DNA of 22,082 nt from Desulfobacteraceae bacterium. GTDB lineage: Bacteria > Desulfobacterota > DSM-4660 > Desulfatiglandales > Desulfatiglandaceae. A program made the position numbers and the translations under genes. Below the pieces are notes generated by a model, which was not told where the DNA came from, made no database searches, and worked only from the letters and a program-made list of their open reading frames with translations. Numbering within the stretch: position 1 is the stretch's first letter; each line of letters starts with the position of its first letter. Positions 12,886 through 21,719 of the stretch are shown one piece after another. The stretch is from contig CP070700.1 of the NCBI GenBank assembly GCA_020349865.1, positions 3,396,595 to 3,418,676 on the forward strand, given 5' to 3'.

Positions 12886-14946
12886 ATGGCTAACAATAAT
12901 GGTAACAGGCTTCCAGATCATCTGGTTGCTGTCAAGGAGCGTAAACGCTGCTTTGAAAACGCCTTTCAGAGCGTCGCCAGGATGATTCTGGAAAGTGAAA
13001 TTGAAAAAGTTACAGTAAATGGCAGAACAACGTTCGATTTCACCATATTTCGGACAGGCAAAAAACATATAATCGGCATCTATGACGAGATCAACAGCTT
13101 TGTCTCTTATGTGAAGGATGCTGCTGAGGGTGGATCATCCAAAGAAATGGCTTACGTACTCGTGGGAGAGCCTGGAAATGGTAAGACATTCTTGGTCGAA
13201 TTTCTTTGCAGCAAATACCGCAGTTTTCTGATGAAAGAAAAAAACCGTAAGTACACTTTCAAGTTCACTAACATGGACAAGCTTGGCCATTACGGAAGAA
13301 TCAAAACCATAGAATCCCAAACATACGAAGACCCCATGATTTTGGCCATGAACCTCTTTGAAGACACCGATGACAATAAAACTTTTCTCGCCGAACAATG
13401 TAGTTTTTCGGACAAAGGAATAGACCAATTGTATGATAATTACCGACCATTAGGCGCATGCAGCGCCTACATGTGGAACGATCTTCGCAATTACACTGAT
13501 GGCGATATCGATGAGATGCTTAAGCATATCGAGATTGCCCCGGTTCCAATGACCGAAAGCCTTGGGACGGTGACGGGGAAATACCCTGCAAAAGACAAGA
13601 TCACCTCATCAGCCGTGGATTTGCTGGGAGAAGAGTCCATCCAGCGGTTGCTCCACATTACCGATACTAATAACCCATATCGTTTTGACTTAAGGCGCGG
13701 CGCACTGGCGCGTGTTGCCGGTGGTGGCATTCATTTCAGTGATGAAATATTCAAGAACAAAAAAGACCTGGTCCAGGTTTACTTGGGCGTTATCCAAAAC
13801 CGCGTTATAGAAATTGATGGCTATAAGTGGCCCATTGATACCTTGATTCTCGCCACGAGTAATAACTCGGAATTCAATCGGTTTCTCGCTGAAAAGGAAG
13901 AAGCGCCCATTGTAGACAGATGCCGTATCTGCTACGTCTCGCATAACACAAACTACAAATTGCAGGAAAACCTCACGTCATATGCCATCGGAAGTGAAAC
14001 TAAGACTACCATTGATAGGGAGAGCTTACATCAGGATCCCAACGTGAATTATGCAGCATCCGTGGCAGTGGTTTTATCCCGTCTTCCCCGTAGCGAGAAG
14101 CTGACTCCCATTGAGACTATGAAATTAGCTGCAGGTGAAGTGGCAGGTGAAAAGAGCATTAAGACCCTGGCCGAAGTCATTGACACACTCAACCAGGATC
14201 CGGATATCACAAAACGCTTTGGCCAAAAAGGTTTGGGACAGCGGAACCTGGGCAGAGCAATTCAGCTGATGATTGAAAGCTCTGAGACCAATGAGGGTCG
14301 TTGTATGTTCTCGTATGATATTTACAAATCAGTTGAGCGGGTGATTCTGGACTATGTGACTGATGCCAATGACAGGGCCAAATATCTGGAAGACCTCAAA
14401 ACAGCAAAAGGATTGTATCGCGAACGCATTATGACCGAGATGTTCAATGCTTACATGGACGAGCCTTTTGCAATTCGCAAAGACGTCATGAATTATGTGA
14501 ACATGATCATCGGTATTGACGCCGAAAACCTGGGTCCCGATAAGATGTGGAAATACAAAGACCCCCAGACCGGGGAACTCAAGGCATTAAAGGTGGATGA
14601 GCGTTATATCAAGAGTGTCGAAGAAAGGCTGGGACTTAAGACAGAAGAACAACGAGAGACCTTTAGAACTTCCATCCGGAAGATTTACGGCCAGAAGATT
14701 TCCATTGATCCAAACTATGATTTCATGGACAACCTGGAATTAGTCAAGGCTATTACTGACGTTAGGCTGAAATCCGATATTGCAGGGGCTGGCAGCCTCA
14801 TTGGCGCGCTGGCCAACCGCACCAATGAAGAGAATCAGAAATTGTACGATCGTATGATCGATACTATGCTGACAAAACTCAACTATTGCAAGACATGTGC
14901 GCAGAAAACCATCGAGTATTTTTGCACGCAAGAGGATGAAAATTAA
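12886..14946 (+). CDS. prkA: PrkA family AAA+ serine protein kinase (YeaG homologue)
   Basis: A 686-residue cytoplasmic protein. ATG 12886 follows GGTGGAGGG, so I reject the 46-codon longer frame from 12748. The AAA domain has Walker A GEPGNGKT (94-101), an acidic Walker B-like SDE (285-287) in GGIHFSDEIFKNKKDLVQ, and a sensor-like LATSNNSEFNRF (322-333). The C-terminal third is the PrkA-type kinase-like/helical region, including RAIQLMIE and YVNMIIGIDAENLGPDKMWKY. The E. coli homologue YeaG is 644 residues. Family members are described as Ser/Thr kinases, and B. subtilis PrkA also as an AAA+ protease, acting in starvation or sporulation. It is first in a cluster with yeaH (11-base overlap), spoVR and a second prkA-like gene, under a likely sigma54 promoter. 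Confidence 0.92.
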   Translation: MANNNGNRLPDHLVAVKERKRCFENAFQSVARMILESEIEKVTVNGRTTFDFTIFRTGKKHIIGIYDEINSFVSYVKDAAEGGSSKEMAYVLVGEPGNGKTFLVEFLCSKYRSFLMKEKNRKYTFKFTNMDKLGHYGRIKTIESQTYEDPMILAMNLFEDTDDNKTFLAEQCSFSDKGIDQLYDNYRPLGACSAYMWNDLRNYTDGDIDEMLKHIEIAPVPMTESLGTVTGKYPAKDKITSSAVDLLGEESIQRLLHITDTNNPYRFDLRRGALARVAGGGIHFSDEIFKNKKDLVQVYLGVIQNRVIEIDGYKWPIDTLILATSNNSEFNRFLAEKEEAPIVDRCRICYVSHNTNYKLQENLTSYAIGSETKTTIDRESLHQDPNVNYAASVAVVLSRLPRSEKLTPIETMKLAAGEVAGEKSIKTLAEVIDTLNQDPDITKRFGQKGLGQRNLGRAIQLMIESSETNEGRCMFSYDIYKSVERVILDYVTDANDRAKYLEDLKTAKGLYRERIMTEMFNAYMDEPFAIRKDVMNYVNMIIGIDAENLGPDKMWKYKDPQTGELKALKVDERYIKSVEERLGLKTEEQRETFRTSIRKIYGQKISIDPNYDFMDNLELVKAITDVRLKSDIAGAGSLIGALANRTNEENQKLYDRMIDTMLTKLNYCKTCAQKTIEYFCTQEDEN

Positions 14947-16345
14947 ACACAACGTGAATCCTGAACTTGCAAAACTTTACAATGAGCTAAAAGAAAAAGG
15001 GTTGACGCCTGAGCAGGAGCACAATATTCTCCTGGAGCTGCACAGAGAGGACAGCCATGACGTTCCTGATGAATTAACGTATGCCGGGAACGATGGAGCT
15101 GAAGTATTCTTTCCCCTACCGCACAGCCTTTATGCACACAATGATCTTTCCGCATTGCAGGCCGTCCCAGCGCTTCAAAGCACTTACGTCTCTAGAATTC
15201 GCTCCATAGATGAACTGCTGGAACGGGACAAGCAGAGAGAAAAAGACGGTTTCCCCCGCAAAATACGAGTCGGCCGTTTGGTCAAGCCAGGAAAAGGTGG
15301 CAAAGACAAAATAGTGATCGTCCCGACCACTGTCGAAGAGAAGTTTGTTCACGACACTTCGTTTAAGTCCTCGACTGAGGATGCGCCGTCGGGAGGCTCA
15401 GGAGAAGGTGAAGACGGCGAAGTAATAGGCGAAGAGCCGGTCCATGCCCCGGATGCGTCGGGAACTGGTCCGGGCAAAGGACAGAGCGGCCCCCACGAAA
15501 TGGAGTCGAGCGCCTATGATCTTGGCAAAATTCTTAGTGAGCAATTTGAACTTCCCAACCTCAAAGATAAGGGCAAGAAGCGGTCCCTTACCCGCTATAC
15601 CTATGATCTGACTGACAAGAATCGAGGATTTGGTCAGATACTCGACAAAAAGGCCACGCTGCGAAAAATTCTGGAAACGAATTTCAGCTTGGGAAACCTG
15701 CCCAATAAAGACGATATTGATACGACCCGCTTTCTGATCTCACCTAAGGACAAAATCTATCGAATCCTCTCCCGAGAAATGGACTACGAATCGCAGGCTA
15801 TGGTCTTTTTCCTCAGAGACTACTCTGGTTCAATGAACGGCAAACCCACCCAACTTGTAGTGGCACAGCACGTATTGATCTATAGCTGGCTTTTATACCA
15901 GTATGCCAAGCAAGTGGAATCTCGATTCATACTTCATGACACAGAGGCAAATGAAGTTCATGATTTTTATACCTATTACAACTCAAAAGTTGCAGGTGGC
16001 ACAAAGGTGGCTTCTGCCTACCGGCTGGTTAATGAAATCGTGGAAAAGGAAAACTTAAAAAGAGACTACAATATCTACATTTTTCATGGCACAGACGGCG
16101 AGGATTGGGACACTGATGGGAAAGAAAGCATTCCGGAGGTGAAAAAGATGCTGACCTATGCCAATAGGATCGGGATAACAATTGCAGAAAACGGGGTTGG
16201 CTCAAGTCAAAACAGCGAGGTTGAAAAATACCTTAAGAAATCAGGTCTGTTGGATGAAAAGCCTAATTTGCTCAGGCTCGATGTAATGAAGCAAGATGCG
16301 GATGAGCCACGGCTCATTGAAGGAATCAAGCATCTTATTTCATAG
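14936..16345 (+). CDS. yeaH: DUF444/YeaH family protein with VWA-like domain
   Basis: A 469-residue protein that overlaps the end of prkA by 11 bases, so it is translationally coupled; GTG 14897 is an in-frame alternative start. An N-terminal helical part is followed by a low-complexity Gly/Ser/acidic linker (about 150-185) and a conserved core with LPNLKDKGKK, matching LPNLK of E. coli YeaH. The VWA-like domain has FFLRDYSGSMNG, with the Asp-x-Ser-x-Ser metal site at 295-299, the Thr in GGTKVAS (354-360), and the Asp in GTDGEDW (385-391). YeaH (427 residues) and Bacillus YhbH act with PrkA and SpoVR in nutrient stress and spore formation; the molecular role is not settled. It ends with tandem stops TAG TAA. 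Confidence 0.92.
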   Translation: MKIKHNVNPELAKLYNELKEKGLTPEQEHNILLELHREDSHDVPDELTYAGNDGAEVFFPLPHSLYAHNDLSALQAVPALQSTYVSRIRSIDELLERDKQREKDGFPRKIRVGRLVKPGKGGKDKIVIVPTTVEEKFVHDTSFKSSTEDAPSGGSGEGEDGEVIGEEPVHAPDASGTGPGKGQSGPHEMESSAYDLGKILSEQFELPNLKDKGKKRSLTRYTYDLTDKNRGFGQILDKKATLRKILETNFSLGNLPNKDDIDTTRFLISPKDKIYRILSREMDYESQAMVFFLRDYSGSMNGKPTQLVVAQHVLIYSWLLYQYAKQVESRFILHDTEANEVHDFYTYYNSKVAGGTKVASAYRLVNEIVEKENLKRDYNIYIFHGTDGEDWDTDGKESIPEVKKMLTYANRIGITIAENGVGSSQNSEVEKYLKKSGLLDEKPNLLRLDVMKQDADEPRLIEGIKHLIS

Positions 16346-16353
16346 TAAAAATC

Positions 16354-16498
16354 TTGGCCCAGATGACCCGGTTTTGGTTATTTCCGGAGGGAGTTTGTTT
16401 TGTTGGAACTTCAATGCCTTATGGAGTAGTGGAGTACTGGAGTAATGGAGTGTTGGGAGAACCCTGTGTCTCTGATTTGGCCCGGATGAGCCGGTTTT
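16354..16498 (+). repeat. 22-bp direct repeat flanking the spacer before spoVR
   Basis: TTGGCCCAGATGACCCGGTT (first 20 of 22 bases, 16354-16375) recurs at 16477-16498 with two mismatches. The 101 bases between the copies include the octamer array at 16422. The arrangement looks like a local duplication or an insertion that copied its flank. Confidence 0.6.
16422..16456 (+). repeat. Array of an 8-bp unit, TGGAGTNN, between yeaH and spoVR
   Basis: Four consecutive units, TGGAGTAG, TGGAGTAC, TGGAGTAA and TGGAGTGT, followed by TGG. The array lies in the 168-bp spacer between yeaH and spoVR. Related arrays occur on both strands after spoVR. Confidence 0.8.
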
Positions 16499-16513
16499 CT
16501 ATGTAAGAATAAA

Positions 16514-18166
16514 ATGGAATTAATTAATCAGCATACAAAGAAAATCATGGAGGGTTGTAAGGAAAGAGCCCGAAGGTGTGGTCTGAGCTTTCAGGATGAA
16601 ACACTTGAGTATATTGTCACCAACCGGGATCTGCTGGAACTTTCGCCGAAATTGATGATCCCGGCGCTCTACGATTATTGGGTTCACGACGTGGAAGTTA
16701 TTAAAGAAAAAGGCAGGTATGGGCTCTATCCAGCCAATCCTTATGAAACCGTTATCAACACCCGTCCCGCCATCTCTTTTTACAATGACAACAACCCTGA
16801 TTGGTTGAACGTGATGATATTCTATCACGTTCTTGCACACATTGATTTCTTCCAAAATAATCTTTTCTTTCGCCATACATGGGACTACGACTTTAACGGC
16901 CAGGCCCTTTCGGATAAGCGGGTAATTGCCAAACTCAGGGCGGAAAAACGGAGATGGGTAGATTATGTTATTGAATTTACACGCGGAATAGATAATCTCG
17001 CAGGTTTCCATGACGAACTTACACTCCTTAATCGCCCTATCATCACAAACGGCTCAAGACGTATGAATTACTACTTCGACGTGTTCCTCCAGTCTGAAAA
17101 AGGAGTGAAGAGCAGCGAATATCTAAAGGAAATCGAACGATACAATGACTGTGTAAATAAATACGGGAGACAGGGCGAACAGTCATTTTTTTCCGAAGTG
17201 ACCGTAAAATACCCTGAATTTGAAGCAGTCTTTGAAAAAAGCCTCAAGGAAAAGCCTGAACAAAAATTAGACCTGATTCAATTCCTGATGGAGCATTCCG
17301 AGTTCTTAAACAAAGATGAAAACAAGTGGATAAAATCAGTAATACAGGTAGTACGTAAGACTTCTATATTTTTCCAGCCACAGATTCGAACAAAAATCAT
17401 GAATGAAGGTTGGGCCAGTTATTGGCACGAAAAGCTTTTTCTTAACGATGAACGTATAAAGGGACACGAGGTGGAATTCGCCCGGGTCAACGCTAAAGTG
17501 ACATCAATGCCTCGCATTGGACTAAATCCTTATTCACTCGGCATGCGAATGTTTAGCTACATAGAGGAGATGGCCGACAAAGGGAAATATTCCTTTGAAT
17601 ACCAGCGACTCTCGGATTCAAACGAACGAGAGAACTTTGATGCAAACACAGGAAAGGGTCACGACTTTATTTTTGGAGTGCGCGAAAACCTCTGTGATTT
17701 CATGTTTATTAACAGATTCGTTGAACAGGATTTTGTCACTCGCTATAAGCTGTTTGTAGCCGGCAAAAGATTAAACAGGACCAGAATGGTTTGGGAGTAT
17801 TATGTCAAGAGTCGCAAAGTAGAGGACTATCGCCAAATGCTCATTGACTCCCTGTATCATCCCCCTCATATCACCATCAATATGGAAAAAGGCAGCAATA
17901 ACAATCTTTATCTCGTGCATCACTTTGAAGAGAAACCCTTGGTAAAGGAATTCATCTCCAATACTATGATGGGGATTGAATATCTCTGGGGCGGCCCTGT
18001 CCAGCTTGAGACGAGTGAGATAGTATCAACTTCCTCCTCAGAGTGGAAAAATTCCTTTTCAGGTTCTTCCACCCCTGCAAAGGAAGAAAGCACTGACTCA
18101 GAAGTGAAATGGCGTCGGATCTTGTATACCATGGAAAATAGAAAGCTCTCAAAGAAAAATATATAA
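16514..18166 (+). CDS. spoVR: SpoVR family protein (YcgB homologue)
   Basis: A 550-residue soluble protein; E. coli YcgB has 510 and Bacillus SpoVR 468. Family signatures are the N-terminal region with YDYWVHDVEVIKEKGRYGLY, HVLAHIDFFQNNLFF (105-119) with several His and acidic residues, NEGWASYWHEKLF (297-309), and a C-terminal region with VENLCDF-like VRENLCDFMFINRF and EYLWGGPVQLET. The His/Glu motifs suggest a metal site, but the activity is unknown. SpoVR is needed for normal spore cortex in Bacillus and is commonly linked to PrkA and YeaH. The ribosome binding site is weak (AAGAA). The last 30 residues are Ser-rich then basic and look less conserved. It is flanked on both sides by octamer repeat arrays. 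Confidence 0.93.
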   Translation: MELINQHTKKIMEGCKERARRCGLSFQDETLEYIVTNRDLLELSPKLMIPALYDYWVHDVEVIKEKGRYGLYPANPYETVINTRPAISFYNDNNPDWLNVMIFYHVLAHIDFFQNNLFFRHTWDYDFNGQALSDKRVIAKLRAEKRRWVDYVIEFTRGIDNLAGFHDELTLLNRPIITNGSRRMNYYFDVFLQSEKGVKSSEYLKEIERYNDCVNKYGRQGEQSFFSEVTVKYPEFEAVFEKSLKEKPEQKLDLIQFLMEHSEFLNKDENKWIKSVIQVVRKTSIFFQPQIRTKIMNEGWASYWHEKLFLNDERIKGHEVEFARVNAKVTSMPRIGLNPYSLGMRMFSYIEEMADKGKYSFEYQRLSDSNERENFDANTGKGHDFIFGVRENLCDFMFINRFVEQDFVTRYKLFVAGKRLNRTRMVWEYYVKSRKVEDYRQMLIDSLYHPPHITINMEKGSNNNLYLVHHFEEKPLVKEFISNTMMGIEYLWGGPVQLETSEIVSTSSSEWKNSFSGSSTPAKEESTDSEVKWRRILYTMENRKLSKKNI

Positions 18167-18241
18167 CTTGGTGTATCGGGAATTTTATGACTTATTGATA
18201 ATAATGGGTTTTTATTGAGGTTTTAGCTTCTGCCACACACA

Positions 18242-18264
18242 TGGAATAATGGAATTGTGGAATG
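18242..18264 (+). repeat. Octamer array TGGAATNN downstream of spoVR
   Basis: TGGAATAA, TGGAATTG and TGGAATGC in tandem, followed by TG. Same 8-bp period and core as the array before spoVR. Confidence 0.7.
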
Positions 18265-18349
18265 CTGATTGTAAGAGGAAGTTGCTCATTTCTTAAATTC
18301 CTGTCAAGATGAATTTTGTCAATAAGCCACTATCCCATTTTCCCAGAAC

Positions 18350-18384
18350 CCATTACTCCAACATTCCAGTATTCCAACATTCCA
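18350..18384 (-). repeat. Octamer array TGGARTNN in inverted orientation before the second prkA-like gene
   Basis: On the minus strand it reads TGGAATGT, TGGAATAC, TGGAATGT, TGGAGTAA, TGG. It faces the array at 18242, so the roughly 240-bp gap could fold into a large hairpin. It ends about 30 bases before the start of the next gene. Confidence 0.75.
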
Positions 18385-18412
18385 CTTGTGAGCGAAGCGA
18401 ACTAACTTGGAT

Positions 18413-20209
18413 ATGGAAAGCATTAAAAGGGCAATAGAACACCTCAATCGGAATATGCGCGAGATAGATCAACGCGCTCCAATCCCCTTTGAAGAGTTCC
18501 TCAAAGTGCTCACTGATGAGCCATCCAGTGTTGTACGCAATGTCTTTCAGGTATTTCATGACATGATCAAGACCTATATCGGAGAAGGTGTTGATGAGTA
18601 TCCCGATGACCCCGAATCCATAAATTACGTTAAATATGACTGCACCCGGCTCTTTGTTGAAGGATCAGACCACCCATACTTTGCTGACAGACTCTTTGCC
18701 AATAGGTTGGTCAACCTTGTTGAAGCCCTGAGGCGTGGTGCACAACAAAACAAGATCTATATTTTTGAAGGCCCTCCAGGCTGTGGAAAGAGCACATTCT
18801 TAAATAACCTGCTCATGAGATTTGAAGAATATGCAAATACAGAAGAGGGCTCACGCTTTGAGACAGTATGGAGATTAGACAGGAAGAAACTGGGCGGCTT
18901 TGCTGAACATGAGACAATGCCTATACTTGAAAAATTGTCTCAATTGTTAGATGTGTCCGCACAGGATGGGAATGAATTTATGAAAGGGGACAATTCTGAG
19001 CATTCATCCCAGGGGAACAATGTATTCTTGCATGAACAAACCTTTTCACACATAAATGAGGATTATGTGGAGATTTCATGCCCCAGCCATGATAATCCTA
19101 TCCTTATGATCCCCAAACATCACCGTCGGTCATTTTTCGATTCTCTGTTCAAGAATGATGAATTCAAGTGGCGGCTTTTTACGGAAAAAGAGTATGAGTG
19201 GGTATTCAGAGATAACCCCTGTACCATTTGCAGCTCTCTTTATGAGGCACTTCTTAACAAGCAAAAGAGTCCGTTGAAGGTCTATGATATGCTGTATGCG
19301 CGACCTTTCAGGTTCAACAGGCGGCTGGGAGAAGGCATCAGCGTATTCAACCCGGGTGATAAAACCATGAGGCAAAATATCTTGAGCAATCCCATGCTCC
19401 AGAGACGGATAAATGCCCTTCTCAAGGACAGCAACCAGGTTAACTATATTTATTCCCGATATGCAAAGACCAATAATGGCATCTACGCTCTCATGGATAT
19501 TAAATCACACAATACAGATCGTTTGATCGAGCTCCATAACATAATCAGCGAGGGTCTTCACAAAGTGGAGGATATTGAAGAGAATGTTAATTCGCTGTTC
19601 ATGGCCCTCATGAATCCGGAGGATAGAAAAAACATTCAAGGTTTCCAGTCCTTCTCAGACCGCATTGAATATATCAAAATCCCCTATGTCCTGGATTTGA
19701 ATACAGAGGTGGAGATTTACCGGAACATTTTTGGCAGGCATATTGATGAAAGTTTTCTCCCCAGGGTCCTGCACAATTTTGCCCGGGTTATCATTTCGTC
19801 CCGGTTAAACATCAAATCGGAAGCACTATTAGAATGGATCGAAAAGCCTGAAAGATATCGTCTCTATTGCGACGAGAATCTGCAACTCCTCAAGATGGAA
19901 ATCTACACTGGATATATACCAACATGGCTTACGGAAGAGGATAGGAAAAGGTTTACGGCCAAGCGGAGACGAAGAATCATTGCAGAATCAGAGACAGAAG
20001 GAGAAAAGGGCTTTTCCGGCCGCGATTCAATAAAGATATTTAATGAGTTTTATTCTGCTTACGCCAAGGAAGACAAACTCATCAACATGTCAATGCTGTG
20101 CAGCTTTTTCACTAAGCTAACAAAGGAATTGAACGGATCGATACCTAAAGGGTTTCTGGACTCTCTACTTCAAATGTATAACTATACGATTTTACAGGAA
20201 GTCAATTAG
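18413..20209 (+). CDS. Second, divergent PrkA-like AAA+ protein, N-terminal 598 codons up to an in-frame TAG
   Basis: This PrkA-like protein starts at ATG 18413, or at TTG 18407 two codons earlier; neither has a strong ribosome binding site. In the 600-residue count from the TTG, Walker A is EGPPGCGKST (121-130). Cys and His pairs ISCPSHDNP (223-231) and NPCTICSSL (270-278) may bind zinc. ARPFRFNRRLGEGISVFNPGD is the conserved AAA core, here in two parts, ARPFRFNRRLGEG and ISVFNPGD. The frame stops at TAG (20207-20209) after LQEVN but stays open for 181 more codons with a sequence that reads as normal protein. The full product would be about 780 residues. It is the fourth gene of the prkA-yeaH-spoVR cluster and may be a partner or rival of PrkA. 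Confidence 0.85.
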   Translation: MESIKRAIEHLNRNMREIDQRAPIPFEEFLKVLTDEPSSVVRNVFQVFHDMIKTYIGEGVDEYPDDPESINYVKYDCTRLFVEGSDHPYFADRLFANRLVNLVEALRRGAQQNKIYIFEGPPGCGKSTFLNNLLMRFEEYANTEEGSRFETVWRLDRKKLGGFAEHETMPILEKLSQLLDVSAQDGNEFMKGDNSEHSSQGNNVFLHEQTFSHINEDYVEISCPSHDNPILMIPKHHRRSFFDSLFKNDEFKWRLFTEKEYEWVFRDNPCTICSSLYEALLNKQKSPLKVYDMLYARPFRFNRRLGEGISVFNPGDKTMRQNILSNPMLQRRINALLKDSNQVNYIYSRYAKTNNGIYALMDIKSHNTDRLIELHNIISEGLHKVEDIEENVNSLFMALMNPEDRKNIQGFQSFSDRIEYIKIPYVLDLNTEVEIYRNIFGRHIDESFLPRVLHNFARVIISSRLNIKSEALLEWIEKPERYRLYCDENLQLLKMEIYTGYIPTWLTEEDRKRFTAKRRRRIIAESETEGEKGFSGRDSIKIFNEFYSAYAKEDKLINMSMLCSFFTKLTKELNGSIPKGFLDSLLQMYNYTILQEVN

Positions 20210-20755
20210 TCACTTTACTATTACAATGAGGAACAGATTTCCAGGGATATCCAGAATTACCTCTTTGCTATCAACTTTGAAAAAGAGTCAGTCGAAACCT
20301 GTAAATATACAGGAGAAAAACTGGAAATTACCGAAGACTTTTTCGAGAGCATCGAGAGTTGTTTGCTGGGTGCAAAGGTGGACAAAGAAAAGCGCCTATC
20401 ATTCCGGAAAGAAACTCAAAAGGAGTATACATCCAAAACATTGACTCAGGAAATCATGCTTGACGGGAAACCCATCACGGAAACTAATCTTTATAAAGAC
20501 ATGCATGAGCGATACGTTCGTAATCTAAAGGAAAAGGTGCTGGATCCCTTTCTCGAAAATGAAAACTTCCGTCGCGCCATCAAGGATTACGAGACAGAGG
20601 CTTTCAAGACTTACGATAAAAGGATTCGGGCCGATGTCACTTTTATGATGAACAATCTACGCGACAAGTATAGATATACCAAGAAAGGATCAAAAGAAGT
20701 CTGTATTTACGTGATCGATAATGATCTGGCCAAGAACTTTGTGAATCCTTCATAA
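20210..20755 (+). pseudogene. C-terminal part of the second PrkA-like gene, in frame behind the TAG
   Basis: This is 181 codons in the same frame as the preceding gene, ending in TAA (20753-20755). It begins SLYYYNEEQISRDIQNYLFA and continues with CKYTGEKLEI, EDFFESIESCLLGAKV and FRKETQKEYTSKTLTQEIML, then NLRDKYRYTKKG. This matches the usual C-terminal helical end of PrkA-like proteins. There is no ribosome binding site with ATG at its 5' end; the in-frame TTG 20363 and ATG 20456 are poor starts. So it is either the silent 3' part of a gene broken by one nonsense codon, the readthrough part of a longer product, or the result of a sequencing error at 20207. Confidence 0.75.
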
Positions 20756-20813
20756 CAATTCTGAGCAAGGCATTTTGTCTCCTATTATGCCAATGCTTCA
20801 ATCCTAACGCATA

Positions 20814-20836
20814 TCCACTCACCAATTTTTAGTGGA
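20814..20836. terminator. Possible bidirectional terminator between convergent genes
   Basis: TCCACT (20814-20819) pairs with AGTGGA (20831-20836), with ATTTTT in the loop. The stem is short. The position between two converging genes is the main reason to list it. Confidence 0.3.
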
Positions 20837-20838
20837 CA

Positions 20839-21534
20839 TTAACTCAAAGCCAGGAATGTATCCGGATCCAACCTGACCCCATTGTCTGGGACTACAGGGT
20901 TGTCGTGGTCCTTTAGAAGCTTTAAAAAAACCCCTGATGGTCCGGGCTGCAATTGGATAATGATGCTGAAGAGGTCATCGCACTGCTGGCATGGATGGGG
21001 GATGCCCCTTTCATTAACCTCAGTAATATGGCGGTGAGAAAGGGCCGAAAGCCATATCTCTGTGTGGAATTCCCTGGCGGTGTCTTTTATCTCCTCAATT
21101 AGAGACCTTTTCGCCCTTTCAAAATCAAGGCCGTCCACAATGAGCGTATCAGGCCTGAACTCGAGGTTTTCAGCCAGGTTCTTGAGGCTGGCACGGAGTC
21201 GTTCAACCTCAAAGCTCTGGTTCAAATAGGCAAGAATCATTTTGTTTCTGTTAATGAGCGACCGTATTTCAGATTCATCAGCGAGATTTAGGGCCTTGAC
21301 AAGATCATAATACATAACATTGTAATATGAGGTGACCTTTTCGGGGCCCTCTTCAAGGGAAATATGAACCAGTTTCTCCTGGCGAAAAATCTTGTCAAAA
21401 GCAATGTGGATCAGGCAGGCAGTCTTGCCGACCCCTGCTCGGGCAATGAGTACACCGATATTTCCGGCACCGAGGCTTTTCCGGCAAGACTTCTCCAGTA
21501 TCTTCAGCGGACTAACTGAAATAAAATCTTTCAT
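20839..21534 (-). CDS. RecA/KaiC-like P-loop ATPase of unknown role
   Basis: A 231-residue single-domain ATPase. Walker A is ARAGVGKTA (31-39); the usual first Gly is Ala, as in some KaiC/RadA-like proteins. VHISLEEGPEKV (56-67) resembles the segment after Walker A in KaiC-type domains, where a Glu pair acts in catalysis. Walker B is LIVDGLD (131-137), followed by an Ile-Trp-Leu-Ser-Ala strand. A Cys-x-x-Cys at 182-185 (PCQQCDDLF) is unusual and might bind metal. The C-terminus looks like a short beta hairpin. AGGAG lies ahead of ATG 21534. It is convergent with the prkA-like gene and has no same-strand partner in the window. I do not recognise the exact family. Confidence 0.75.
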   Translation of the reverse strand: MKDFISVSPLKILEKSCRKSLGAGNIGVLIARAGVGKTACLIHIAFDKIFRQEKLVHISLEEGPEKVTSYYNVMYYDLVKALNLADESEIRSLINRNKMILAYLNQSFEVERLRASLKNLAENLEFRPDTLIVDGLDFERAKRSLIEEIKDTAREFHTEIWLSALSHRHITEVNERGIPHPCQQCDDLFSIIIQLQPGPSGVFLKLLKDHDNPVVPDNGVRLDPDTFLALS

Positions 21535-21719
21535 GATTTCTTTTCTCCTATGGACTAATTATTTGTTTTTTGTAACATTCCAATCGAGCGAAACAATCCG
21601 GTAGATTTTCGATAGATGCGTTGGCACACAAGGCTTTTGCAAAGCTACAAAGCGTTTTTCATAACTCATTCATAGGTACTTTATAAAACAGGCAAATATC
21701 GTTCCACATAGATCAAACA
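21535..21719. other. Intergenic region between divergent genes
   Basis: No gene seen. It must contain the promoter of the ATPase at 20839-21534 on the minus strand. A small stem GCTTT/AAAGC lies near 21634-21646. No clear -35/-10 pair or known riboswitch was found. Confidence 0.3.

Noticed and set aside
18413..20755. Pyrrolysine encoding at the TAG of the second prkA-like gene
   Set aside because: TAG ends at least five other genes in this window, no pyl genes are seen, and PrkA proteins are not known to use pyrrolysine. Kept only as a remote option in the finding.
21622..21650. Possible c-di-GMP (GEMM) riboswitch fragment, GCAAAGCTAC near 21638
   Set aside because: Only this short piece resembles the motif; the first hairpin and the GGTAGCC partner are missing.
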